Shown piece after piece: positions 17,495 to 25,041 of a stretch of DNA of 47,516 nt. A model generated the notes under the pieces. The model was not told where the DNA came from and did no database searches. It worked only from the letters and a program-made list of their open reading frames with translations. The number at the start of each line of letters is the position of its first letter. Positions within the stretch are counted from its first letter, which is position 1. The position numbers and the translations under genes are program-made. Source of the stretch: Anaerolineae bacterium (lineage in GTDB: Bacteria; Chloroflexota; Anaerolineae; Aggregatilineales; Phototrophicaceae); NCBI GenBank assembly GCA_025454495.1, contig JALOOI010000005.1:1-47516 (forward strand), in the 5' to 3' direction.

Positions 17495-17509
17495 GTGAAC
17501 GCCGTTCAC
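17495..17509. promoter_or_regulatory. Palindrome GTGAAC-GCC-GTTCAC before dppC
   Basis: A perfect six-base inverted repeat with a three-base centre lies in the 71-base gap between the binding-protein stop and the preferred dppC start. It could be an operator or a small mRNA hairpin that tunes permease levels relative to the binding protein. No protein can be assigned to it. Confidence 0.35.
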
Positions 17510-17544
17510 AGCGGGCCACCGCCCACCATGAACGGCCAACAGCC

Positions 17545-19110
17545 TCAGTTGCTCAGGTACACTTCGCGCAGGGTGGCCCGGCCGGCCGCCGCTGCGCCCA
17601 CCGGCACGCCCTGCACGCTGTCCGCCACGAACACCGGCGGCGTGAGGTATGCCAGGTAGATGTAGGGCATTTCTGCCAGCGCCAGCGCCTGAATCTGGCG
17701 ATACAGTTCCACGCGGGTGGCGCTGTCCGTTGCCTGGAGGGCCGCATCCAGCAGGGCATCCATCTCGGCGGCGGTGGGCAGCAGTTCATGGCGCGTTTGC
17801 CCGCCGGGCGAGTTCACCGAATGCAGGATGCTGGTCTTGTCGTTGGGGTCGGGGACGAAGGTGGAGCGCTGGTTGATGCTCAACTGAATGTCGCCATCGG
17901 CCACCTTGCCCCAGAAGGAGCCGGAATCCAGCCCGGCCAGCGTCACCGTAAAGCCCACGGCTTCCAGGTCCGCCTTCACCAGTTCCGCCAGCACCGGCCA
18001 GAAACGATTGTTTTCATACGCCAGTTCAATGGCGATGGGCGTGGCCAGGCCGGATTTGGCGATGTGTTCGCGGGCCAGATCCGGGTTATAGGTGCTGATG
18101 CTGCGCCCGCTTTCGTCAAAGCCCAGGTCAGTGGGGGACAGGATGGAGGCCGGCAGTTCGCCGAAGCCGTTCAGCCCGGCCAGGATGATGTTGTCGCGGT
18201 TGATGGCATAATTGACCGCCAGGCGAATATCGCGGTTGCCGGTCACTTCATCGGCGACGTTCGCGCCAATGAATAGATCGACCAGGGCGGGGCCCACTTC
18301 CACGCGAATATTGTCCGACTGCTGCAAACGCGGCACGGACAGGAACGGCGCATTCGTGGTGAACTGCACTTCACCGGCTTCCAGGGCCGCCAGGATGGAG
18401 GCTTCATCCGGGAAGGCGCGAATGATGATCTGGTCCAGGAAGGGGCGGCCGGCCCAGTAGCCGTCGAAGGCGGCCAGCACGGCTTCCTGGCCGGGCACGA
18501 AGCGTTCCAGCCGGAAGGGGCCGGCCATCACCGGCGCGGTGCCGATGTTCGCGCCCTGGGCATCCAGCGCGGCCGGGCTGAGGATGTAAGCGGAAGGCCG
18601 CGCCAGGCGGTGGAGCTGCGTGGCATCCGGGGTCTTCAGCACCAGCGTCACGGTGCTGGCATCGGTGGCGGTGAGGCTCTCCCAGTTGGTGGTGCCATGG
18701 CCGGGGAACATGTACATGCCGGCGATGTAGGCCGGGTCACTTTCATTGCTGTCGCGGGTGAGGCTGCGGACGACGGCTTCGGCCGTGACCGGCGTGCCAT
18801 CGTGGAACGTCAGCCCGCCGCGCAGGGTGAAGACGTAGGTCAGGCCATCTTCGGAAATCGTCCACGACTCGGCCAGGCCGGGGGTGGGTTCGCCGCTGAC
18901 AAAATCGGAACGCACCAGCCCTTCGCCAATATTATCCAGCACATTAACAGTGCCGAAGCCGCTCCACAGCCCGTTTTCCAGCGAATCGCCCATGGATTCG
19001 GCCGCGACCACCAGCGTACCGCCGGTTTGCTGCGCCGAAACCGCCGGGACGAGCAGCAGGGAGAGCGCCAGCAGCGCCAGCCACCACGATAAAGTACGAC
19101 GACGAGACAT
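17545..19110 (-). CDS. Solute-binding protein family 5 (DppA/OppA-like)
   Basis: A 521-residue extracytoplasmic receptor of a peptide-class importer. The N-terminus is a Sec signal (MSRRRTLSWWLALLALSLLL) with likely cleavage after VSA, without lipobox. The mature chain has the family-5 core: ESWTISEDGLTYVFTLRGG, then LTFHDGTPVTAEAVV, and LAVNYAINRDNII. A strong GGAGG precedes the ATG at 19110. Family members also bind opines, glutathione, haem and sugars, so a peptide ligand is not certain. It is transcribed before dppC and dppB, and directly after the lipoyl-domain gene, which ties transport to the downstream 2-oxoacid oxidation. Confidence 0.93.
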   Translation of the reverse strand: MSRRRTLSWWLALLALSLLLVPAVSAQQTGGTLVVAAESMGDSLENGLWSGFGTVNVLDNIGEGLVRSDFVSGEPTPGLAESWTISEDGLTYVFTLRGGLTFHDGTPVTAEAVVRSLTRDSNESDPAYIAGMYMFPGHGTTNWESLTATDASTVTLVLKTPDATQLHRLARPSAYILSPAALDAQGANIGTAPVMAGPFRLERFVPGQEAVLAAFDGYWAGRPFLDQIIIRAFPDEASILAALEAGEVQFTTNAPFLSVPRLQQSDNIRVEVGPALVDLFIGANVADEVTGNRDIRLAVNYAINRDNIILAGLNGFGELPASILSPTDLGFDESGRSISTYNPDLAREHIAKSGLATPIAIELAYENNRFWPVLAELVKADLEAVGFTVTLAGLDSGSFWGKVADGDIQLSINQRSTFVPDPNDKTSILHSVNSPGGQTRHELLPTAAEMDALLDAALQATDSATRVELYRQIQALALAEMPYIYLAYLTPPVFVADSVQGVPVGAAAAGRATLREVYLSN

Positions 19111-19176
19111 ACAACCTCCAGGCAAACACTCACAGGATATGGATAAAACGCTTCAAGGATGGGCGGCACGCCCCCT

Positions 19177-19419
19177 TTACGCTTCTTCGATGTAGGCGAT
19201 CACCGCGCCGACTTCCACCTCAGCCTCCACGTCGTGGCTGAGTTCCATAATCGTCCCGCTGACGGGCGCTTCCACTTCGGTATTCACCTTCTCAGTTTCG
19301 ATCACCACCAGCTTTGCGCCGGCCGCGACGGTATCACCTTCGCTGACCAGCCATTCCATGATGATGCCGTGCGTCATGGTCATGCCGAATTTGGGCATAT
19401 AGACCGGAACCAGTGCCAT
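19177..19419 (-). CDS. Stand-alone lipoyl (biotinyl/lipoyl attachment) domain protein
   Basis: An 80-residue protein that is nothing but a lipoyl domain: MPKFGMTMTHG, then EGDTVAAG, the attachment loop ETEKVNTEVEAP with Lys44 in the D/E-x-K turn, and GTIMEL. The VNT after the Lys and the adjacent E1 genes favour lipoate over biotin. Normally this domain is the N-terminus of the E2 acyltransferase of a 2-oxoacid dehydrogenase; here the catalytic core and E1/E3-binding domain are absent. GAGGAGG five bases upstream supports the ATG at 19419, and the stop is genuine. It is ten bases after the E1 beta gene. It could act as a free acyl or electron carrier for these E1 subunits. Confidence 0.9.
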   Translation of the reverse strand: MALVPVYMPKFGMTMTHGIIMEWLVSEGDTVAAGAKLVVIETEKVNTEVEAPVSGTIMELSHDVEAEVEVGAVIAYIEEA

Positions 19420-19429
19420 GGTTGCCTCC

Positions 19430-20413
19430 TCAGGCCGGTACCCGCGTGCCCAGCACCTGGCGCACGGCATCCGCGATTTCTTCCGGCGAGGGCACCACGG
19501 CTTTTTCCAGCTTCGGGCTGAAGGGAATGGGCACCGGCTTGCTGGTGACGCGCTTCACCGGCGCTTTCAGGTCATGGAAGGCCTTTTCGGCGACGGTGGC
19601 GGCCCATTCGCTGGCCGCGCCGCACACCATATGCCCTTCATCCACCGCCACAAAGCGCCCGGTTTTGGCCACGCTGTGCAGCACCAGCGCTTCATCCCAC
19701 GGCTTCAGCGTCCGCAGGTCAATCACTTCGACATCAATGCCTTCTTTTTCCAGTTCTTTGGCCGCTTTCAGGCTGTGATGCACCATCAGCCCCACGCTGC
19801 ACACGGTGACATGGCTGCCGCTGCGCTTAATCTCGCCCTGGCCAATGGGGATGAGGTATTCTTCGTCCGGCACCTCGCCGCGCTGGCCGCCCAGGGCCAG
19901 ATGATTGAGGAAGATCACCGGGTTATCATCGCGGATGGCGGCTTTCAGCAGCCCTTTGACATCGTAGGGCGTGGCGGGCATGATGACCTTAATCAGCGGC
20001 ATGTTCATGAAGAACTGGTGCACCGACTGGCTGTGATGATGCCCGGCGCTGGCCCCGGTGCCGTTTTGCACCATGTACACCAGCGGCAGCCGGGTTTGCC
20101 CGCCGAACATGTAGCGCATGGCCCCGGCCTGGTTGGCGATCTGGTCAAACGCCAGATACAAAAAGGTGCCGAACATGAGATCCACCACCGGGCGTAAGCC
20201 GGTGGCCGCCGCGCCCACGCCGGCCCCGGCCACCGCCAGTTCCGAAATGGGCGTATCCAGCACGCGCTTATCGCCGAATTCTTTGTGCAGGCCGCGCGTG
20301 CCGGCAAATACGCCGATCCGCACATCCTCACCGATGAGCAGCACCATGGGGTCGCGGCGCATTTCTTCAAAGAGCGCCTCATTGATGGCAGCAATATACG
20401 TTTTACGGGCCAC
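19430..20413 (-). CDS. 2-oxoacid dehydrogenase E1 component, beta subunit (AcoB/PdhB-like)
   Basis: A 327-residue transketolase-type subunit that pairs with E1 alpha to decarboxylate a 2-oxo acid, or cleave acetoin, with thiamine diphosphate. Marks are LIGEDVRIGVFAGTRGLHKEFG, the conserved DTPISELAVAGAGVGAA, and the late VDEGHMVCGAASEW. The central GASAGHHHSQSVHQFF has a His cluster where most family members have Gln-His-Ser-Gln. The start is GTG at 20413 with AAAGGAG ahead; an ATG alternative is not near. It lies between E1 alpha and the lipoyl-domain gene, the order seen in acetoin and pyruvate dehydrogenase operons. Confidence 0.93.
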   Translation of the reverse strand: MARKTYIAAINEALFEEMRRDPMVLLIGEDVRIGVFAGTRGLHKEFGDKRVLDTPISELAVAGAGVGAAATGLRPVVDLMFGTFLYLAFDQIANQAGAMRYMFGGQTRLPLVYMVQNGTGASAGHHHSQSVHQFFMNMPLIKVIMPATPYDVKGLLKAAIRDDNPVIFLNHLALGGQRGEVPDEEYLIPIGQGEIKRSGSHVTVCSVGLMVHHSLKAAKELEKEGIDVEVIDLRTLKPWDEALVLHSVAKTGRFVAVDEGHMVCGAASEWAATVAEKAFHDLKAPVKRVTSKPVPIPFSPKLEKAVVPSPEEIADAVRQVLGTRVPA

Positions 20414-20446
20414 AGTTTCTCTCCTTTGCGGGCCGCCGGGCCGGCG

Positions 20447-21430
20447 TTACACCCAGGTATCTTCGTAAATGGAGGCGATCTCCGGCTCCGGGCTGGTGCG
20501 GGCAAATTCCACCGCCGCGGCCACGCTGCCGGTAATGTCCTGATCGAGCGTTTCGAGCTGCGGCGGCGGGATAAGGCCCTGTTCCACGATGTAGGTGTGC
20601 AGCCGGATGACCGGATCGCTGGCGGCGGCGGCCTGCACTTCTTCCGGCAGGCGGTAATCCTGCCCGGCCAGGAAGGCGATTTCGCCTTCGGCATGGCCGC
20701 CCCGGCGATGGGTTTTGGCTTCCAGCAGGGTGGGGCCGTGGCCCTGGCGGGCGCGCTGGACGGCCGCCGCCGCGGCCGGGTACACGGCCAGCGCATCGGT
20801 GCCATCCACAATGACACCGGGGATGCCGTAACCGGCCGCCCGCTGCGCGATGTCGGTGATGTTCATGGCGTGGATGGCCGGGGTAAATTCGCCGTACTGG
20901 TTGTTTTCGCACACGAAGATCACCGGCAGCTTCAGCGTGGAAGCCAGGTTCAGCGCTTCATGAAAGCTGCCTTCATTGGCCGCGCCATCGCCAAAAAACG
21001 CCACCGAAACCTGGTCGGTGCCGCGGTACCAGGCGCTCAGCCCGGCCCCGGTGGCCACGCCCAGGCCGCCGCCCACGATGCCGCAGGCCCCCAGCATCCC
21101 GATCTCAAAATCGGCGATGTGCATACTGCCGCCCTTGCCTTTGCAGTAGCCGGTTTGCCGGCCGAACAATTCGGCCATCATGCGGTTAAAATCGCCGCCT
21201 TTGGCGATGACGTGCCCGTGCCCCCGGTGGGTGCTGGTGATGTAATCATCATCGCGCAGGGCCGCGCACACGCCCGCGCCCACGGCTTCTTCGCCGATGT
21301 ACAGGTGCACAAAACCGGGAAGCTGCCCCTGGGCGAACAATTTGCCCACCATTTCTTCAAAACGCCGGATCCGCAGCATCCGGGTATACAGATCGAGGAT
21401 TTTCTCCGTCGGGAGATGCGTCACTGTCAT
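20447..21430 (-). CDS. 2-oxoacid dehydrogenase E1 component, alpha subunit (AcoA/PdhA-like)
   Basis: A 327-residue thiamine-diphosphate subunit. The diphosphate/Mg motif runs from FFGDGAANEGSFHEALN to VIFVCENN; the preceding GKGGSMHIAD and HRGHGHVIAKGG are also diagnostic. The start region RMLRIRRFEE is standard for the family. ATG 21430 is preferred because AAGGA lies seven bases ahead; another ATG at 21445 is possible. It follows the M20 gene with a small overlap between that gene's stop and this gene's ribosome site. With E1 beta it would produce an acyl or acetaldehyde unit transferred to the lipoyl protein. The actual substrate may be pyruvate, acetoin or a branched or unusual 2-oxo acid. 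Confidence 0.93.
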   Translation of the reverse strand: MTVTHLPTEKILDLYTRMLRIRRFEEMVGKLFAQGQLPGFVHLYIGEEAVGAGVCAALRDDDYITSTHRGHGHVIAKGGDFNRMMAELFGRQTGYCKGKGGSMHIADFEIGMLGACGIVGGGLGVATGAGLSAWYRGTDQVSVAFFGDGAANEGSFHEALNLASTLKLPVIFVCENNQYGEFTPAIHAMNITDIAQRAAGYGIPGVIVDGTDALAVYPAAAAAVQRARQGHGPTLLEAKTHRRGGHAEGEIAFLAGQDYRLPEEVQAAAASDPVIRLHTYIVEQGLIPPPQLETLDQDITGSVAAAVEFARTSPEPEIASIYEDTWV

Positions 21431-21447
21431 GCCGGTATCCTTCATCC

Positions 21448-22671
21448 TTATGCGTCTGCCGTACAAAGGGCGGCGGCCGTCAGTGCCAGCGTTTGCGCCG
21501 CCGTGATGATCTGCGCCACTTCAATCCGTTCATCCACCATGGGCCAGATGGGGATGAAGCCGGGGCCATATTCCACACAGGCGATGCCGTAGCCCTTAAA
21601 ATGGCAGGTATCGGCCGTCGCGCCGATGCGATGCCCCGCCCCCACCACCGGCGCGGCCCCGGTGACGCGGGTATGCGCCTGCACCAGCGCCTGCACCAGT
21701 GGATGCGACGGCGGGGTGGCTTCACGGGCGGGCATGTTGGGCTGGCGGGCGCTCTGCGGGATGATGAGTTCGTAATGCAAATCCGGGTCGGCGGCCGCGA
21801 GGCCGGCCAGCAGGCGCTGCACATCCTCGCGCACGCTGTCTTCCGTCATGCCGGGGATGATGCGCAGGTCGAACATGAGCGTGGTGGTATCCTGAAAATG
21901 CTCAATGTTACGGACGGCCATGGCCGGGAAGCCGGGCAGCAGCGGGTGTGGCGTAAAGCGCAGCCAGCCGCCCTGGTCAGCCGGAGTCAGCGGCCGATAG
22001 GCCGGGCCAAAGGCGGCGATCACGGGCATGATTTTTTCGATGGGGTTGATGTAGGGCACGCGATGCTTAAATTCGCCTTTGACGCGCACTTTGCCCTGCA
22101 CATACCCCACCGAGATGATGCCCGCGTCCAGGTTGCCGGCTTCGGTGACGATGCCGTAATCCGCCCGCAGGCCCTGCTCCATGAGGTGCAGCGCCCCCAC
22201 CCCGCCGCCGGTTTCTGCCACCACACAGGCGACGATCAGATCGCCGGTGATGCGCCGGCCGGAACGGCGCACGGCATCCGCGGCGTGCAGGATGGCCGCC
22301 ACGCCGGCTTTCATGTTGATGGCCCCCAGGCCATACAGATAGCCGTCTTCCAGGTCGCCGCTGAAGGGGTCATGCGTCCATTCCGCCTCGCGGAAGGGGC
22401 GGCCGCCCCAGTCGCTGGTATCGGTATGACCGCACAGCAGCAGCGCGGGCCCGCGGCCCTCCCCGCGCAGCCGGCCCACCGCCTGATGTGTGATGCCGCC
22501 ATCGCGCAGGGGGACGGCCTGCAACTCCACCTCAAAATCGCGCTCGCGCAGCCAGTCTGCAATCCAGTGACCAATGGCGCTCTCCTGCCACAGGTAGGAG
22601 GGAATGCGAATCAACTGCTGCGTCAGCGCCACCACTTCCGCCGGGTGAACGTGGGCCAGCACCTCGCTCAT
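21448..22671 (-). CDS. M20-family (ArgE/DapE-like) protein with degenerate metal site
   Basis: A 407-residue protein of the M20 peptidase/deacylase family, whose members hydrolyse amide bonds with two metal ions. The first metal motif is intact (CGHTDTSD, His82). Three other positions are changed: the bridging Asp of G-R-G-A-x-D-M-K is Asn119 (GLGAINMK), the catalytic-base Glu of D-E-E-x-G-G is Ala152 (VVAETGGG, second Glu kept as Glu153), and the C-terminal His of H-x-x-D-E is Pro377 (WPMVDE). The dimerisation domain with KGEFKHRVPY is present. It starts at ATG 22671, three bases after ridA. It may be a binding protein or use a different chemistry rather than be a normal deacylase. Confidence 0.85.
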   Translation of the reverse strand: MSEVLAHVHPAEVVALTQQLIRIPSYLWQESAIGHWIADWLRERDFEVELQAVPLRDGGITHQAVGRLRGEGRGPALLLCGHTDTSDWGGRPFREAEWTHDPFSGDLEDGYLYGLGAINMKAGVAAILHAADAVRRSGRRITGDLIVACVVAETGGGVGALHLMEQGLRADYGIVTEAGNLDAGIISVGYVQGKVRVKGEFKHRVPYINPIEKIMPVIAAFGPAYRPLTPADQGGWLRFTPHPLLPGFPAMAVRNIEHFQDTTTLMFDLRIIPGMTEDSVREDVQRLLAGLAAADPDLHYELIIPQSARQPNMPAREATPPSHPLVQALVQAHTRVTGAAPVVGAGHRIGATADTCHFKGYGIACVEYGPGFIPIWPMVDERIEVAQIITAAQTLALTAAALCTADA

Positions 22672-22674
22672 GGG

Positions 22675-23067
22675 TCAGCGCTCACCGGGCAGCACGGCCC
22701 ACACATCCAGCCCCACCTGGGCCCCGCCCCACAGCTCTTTTACGCCGATGGTGTTGCGGGTGGGGTACGGGGCGCTGAAATACTCGCAGTAGATGCGATC
22801 CATCTCGGCAAAGCGGCTGATCTCCGTCAGCGACACATTGACGCGCACCACATCCGCCAGGCTGCACCCGGCGGCGGCCAGCACGGCCCGCACATTGCCA
22901 ATGGCCTGGCGCAGTTCGGCCTCAAAACCGCCCGGCACCACGCCGGAGCCATCCGGGTGGGTGCCCAGGTAGCCGGCCGTGACCACCATGTTCCCGAAGC
23001 GCAGCGCCTGGCTGTAACCGCTGGAGGGCACCGGCGCGGCGGTGGTTAAAATCACTTCAAAGCTCAT
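22675..23067 (-). CDS. RidA/YjgF family enamine/imine deaminase
   Basis: A 130-residue protein of the RidA superfamily, which hydrolyses reactive enamines and imines formed by PLP enzymes and releases ammonia. The fold signature runs from GYSQALRFGNMVVTAG through the helix ELRQAIGNVRAVLAAAG to YPTRNTIGV. Arg104, the residue that holds the substrate carboxylate in active members, is present. The usual late Glu is Asp in GLDVWAV. Its ATG overlaps the regulator stop as ATGA, so its translation depends on the regulator gene. In this array it probably clears an imine intermediate from a nitrogenous substrate, or is itself a pathway deaminase. Confidence 0.92.
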   Translation of the reverse strand: MSFEVILTTAAPVPSSGYSQALRFGNMVVTAGYLGTHPDGSGVVPGGFEAELRQAIGNVRAVLAAAGCSLADVVRVNVSLTEISRFAEMDRIYCEYFSAPYPTRNTIGVKELWGGAQVGLDVWAVLPGER

Positions 23068-23771
23068 ACGCTATCCTCATGGGTGGTTTCCGGTTCAGCC
23101 TGGGGCGGCTCCGCTTCGGCCGGCCAGGGGTGCTGCTGCTGGCGATCATCGCGGGCTTCGCCCAGGTAGTTGTACAGCGTGGCCCGGCTCATGCTCAGGC
23201 GGTCAGCCAGGATGGGCACGGCTTTTTTCACCTGGAACACGCCCCGCGCATCCAGCCGGGCGATGAGATCAATCTTGTCCTGCCGGCTGAGGATGGGCAG
23301 CGCCCGATCCATCTCCGCCAGCGTTTCGGTAATCATCATGTCGATGGTGCGGTGCGGGTCATCGGAGAGCAGTTCCTGCACATGCGGCAGTTCACTGGTG
23401 AGAAAATCCCCCAGCAGGCGGCGAAAGCTGGCGAAAGCGGTGATGTCCATGTTCACGCAGAACGCGCCGTAGGCCTGCCCCTGGTCATCGCGCAGGAAGA
23501 TGGTGCTGGATTTCATCACCTGGCCGCCGGGGAGCGTGGTGATGTAATTGTACAGGTCTTCATCCGTGGCACCGCTGCGGACGCGCTCCAGCAGCAAATT
23601 GGTGGCCGCCCCGCCGATGGAGCGCCCGGTCAATTTGCCTTCGATGTGCACAATCGAATGATCCAGGTCGCTAAAGTCGTGGATGACGACTTCGCACATG
23701 GGATGCATGACGCGGGCCAGCGCCTGCGCCATTTGCTTCATGAGGGTAAAAACAGCCGCCTGATCGGACAT
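23064..23771 (-). CDS. YheO/DauR-type transcriptional regulator (PAS-like domain plus HTH)
   Basis: A 235-residue regulator. Residues 10-125 form the YheO PAS-like domain (HPMCEVVIHDFSDLDHSIVHIEG, interrupted at GKLTGR, then LRDDQGQAYGAFCVNMDIT). The C-terminus is the DauR-type helix-turn-helix: LDARGVFQVKKAVPILADRL followed by MSRATLYNYLGE. DauR and relatives sense small amino-acid-like ligands and control catabolic operons next to RidA and amino-acid-degrading enzymes. It is the first gene of the long minus-strand array and divergent from a creatininase gene, so it most likely controls both through the inverted repeats at 23861-23927. Activator or repressor action cannot be told. Confidence 0.88.
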   Translation of the reverse strand: MSDQAAVFTLMKQMAQALARVMHPMCEVVIHDFSDLDHSIVHIEGKLTGRSIGGAATNLLLERVRSGATDEDLYNYITTLPGGQVMKSSTIFLRDDQGQAYGAFCVNMDITAFASFRRLLGDFLTSELPHVQELLSDDPHRTIDMMITETLAEMDRALPILSRQDKIDLIARLDARGVFQVKKAVPILADRLSMSRATLYNYLGEARDDRQQQHPWPAEAEPPQAEPETTHEDSV

Positions 23772-23860
23772 AATACTGTCTCAAAAATAGCCCCGCTGCC
23801 GTACACCAGCATGGTGTGGCCGGGGTGGATGGACGCACGACGGATCATGAACCGCTGCGG

Positions 23861-23927
23861 TGTCCTGTCCAAAAGATTAATAACTTCTCATTTTCAGGAC
23901 ACTTTGTACAGCTTTTGGACAAAGTGT
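23861..23927. promoter_or_regulatory. Nested inverted repeats in the divergent control region (probable operators)
   Basis: Three inverted repeats interleave: TGTCCAAAAG (23866-23875) with CTTTTGGACA (23912-23921); ACACTTTGT (23899-23907) with ACAAAGTGT (23919-23927); and TGTCCTG (23861-23867) with CAGGACA (23895-23901). The second pair overlaps the -35 box and spacer of the promoter for the creatininase gene. The layout suggests alternative hairpins or cooperative sites for the YheO-type regulator. Confidence 0.6.
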
Positions 23928-23943
23928 ACAGACAGGATACAAT
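23915..23943 (+). promoter_or_regulatory. Sigma-70-type promoter for the creatininase gene
   Basis: TTGGAC (23915-23920), a 17-base spacer and TACAAT (23938-23943) give a good housekeeping promoter about 85 bases before the creatininase start. Arms of two inverted repeats overlap the -35 box and spacer, which is where a repressor would act. Confidence 0.6.
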
Positions 23944-24026
23944 AATTTCTACGCCAGGTCAAACAAAATTTCGGCGATAATATTCGTGATGATCTACCAA
24001 AAAAGCCCCCGGTAAGGAGAACTGGC

Positions 24027-24845
24027 ATGTCGGACACGGAGATTTTGTACATCCAGAAGCGCCCGCCCACGCTGACGGAGATGACCGGCGCTGAAGTGGC
24101 GGCAGCGCTGAAGCAGACCGATGTGCTGCTGCTGCCGGTGGGGGCGACGGAAAACCACGGTGCGCCGCTGCCCCTGGGCACGGACAGCATGGAAGCGCGG
24201 GAAATTTGCCGGCGGGCGGCGCTGCAACTGGAGCAGGCCGGCTGCCCGGTGGTCATTGGCCCGGTGATCCCGTTTGGCACGTCCAGCTTTCACATGGGGT
24301 TTCCGGGCACCGTCACCCTGCGGTCGCAGACGCTCATCAGCCTCATTAAGGAGGTGTGCCTCAGCCTGTACGCCAGCGGTTTTCGCAAATACGCGCTCAT
24401 TCACGGGCACGATGGCAGCCTGCCGTCCATGATGGTGGCGGCCCAGGAGATCGTGGATGAAACGCCGGACGCGCAGGCGCTGGTGTTGAACTGGCTCACC
24501 CCGCTGAGCAAGGTCTACCACACCATCCAGACCTCGAAGAAGGGCGAGGGGCACGGCGGCGAAGGCGAAACCTCGCGGCTGCTGGCCACCCACCCGGAAC
24601 TGGTGCACCCGGAACTGGGCGTGCCGCATCATCTGCCGCCGGAGGTGATGGCCAAAATTCAGGGGCCGGAGCATATTAAGACCGGGGGCGGCGTTTTTTA
24701 CGCCACCCGCAGCTACCGGGCCCACACGCCCTACGGCTACATCGGCGACCCGGCCCTGGCCAGCGTGGCGACCGGCGAAAAGGGCTATGCCGTCATCGTG
24801 GACTGGATTACCAGCGTGCTGCGGCGCGATTATTTTGGCCGCTGA
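24027..24845 (+). CDS. Creatininase-family amidohydrolase
   Basis: A 272-residue member of the creatininase (creatinine amidohydrolase / formamide hydrolase) family, which open cyclic amides or hydrolyse formamides with two metal ions. The first metal motif is complete: LPVGATENHGAPLPLGTD with Glu42, His44 and Asp53. Then come FGTSSFHMGFPGTV, the strand-loop IHGHDGSLPSM in place of the common N-G-H-G-G-N, and GGEGETSRLL. GGAG seven bases before the ATG at 24027 sets the start. It is divergent from the regulator gene and probably part of the same regulon. Natural substrate unknown; with the amidohydrolase it suggests a cyclic or acylated nitrogen compound. Confidence 0.9.
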   Translation: MSDTEILYIQKRPPTLTEMTGAEVAAALKQTDVLLLPVGATENHGAPLPLGTDSMEAREICRRAALQLEQAGCPVVIGPVIPFGTSSFHMGFPGTVTLRSQTLISLIKEVCLSLYASGFRKYALIHGHDGSLPSMMVAAQEIVDETPDAQALVLNWLTPLSKVYHTIQTSKKGEGHGGEGETSRLLATHPELVHPELGVPHHLPPEVMAKIQGPEHIKTGGGVFYATRSYRAHTPYGYIGDPALASVATGEKGYAVIVDWITSVLRRDYFGR

Positions 24846-24846
24846 A

Positions 24847-25041
24847 TCAGCCGCCGGCGGTGTGCAGCGGCAGGGACGCGCCGCCGGCCGGGGCGGGCAC
24901 GGCGGCCGCCACCGGCGCGGCCAGCGCCAGCCGTAACACGCTCACGCTGAGGACGAGCACCAGCGCCAGCAGCGCCAGCACGACCGTCAGCCGGCGGCTG
25001 AAACGGTGATCTTTTTTGGGTTTGTCGCGGTGGAGCATCAT
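24847..25041 (-). CDS. Small single-pass membrane protein coupled to the phosphatase
   Basis: A 64-residue protein with a basic N-terminus (HRDKPKKDHRFSRR) and one hydrophobic segment at about residues 18-42 (VVLALLALVLVLSVSVLRLA), then an Ala/Pro-rich outer tail. Positive-inside rule puts the N-terminus in the cytosol. The start overlaps the phosphatase stop as ATGA, so the two are co-translated; a second ATG follows at once. It may anchor or inhibit the phosphatase, but no known family is recognised. Its stop lies one base past the end of the convergent creatininase gene. Confidence 0.6.
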   Translation of the reverse strand: MMLHRDKPKKDHRFSRRLTVVLALLALVLVLSVSVLRLALAAPVAAAVPAPAGGASLPLHTAGG

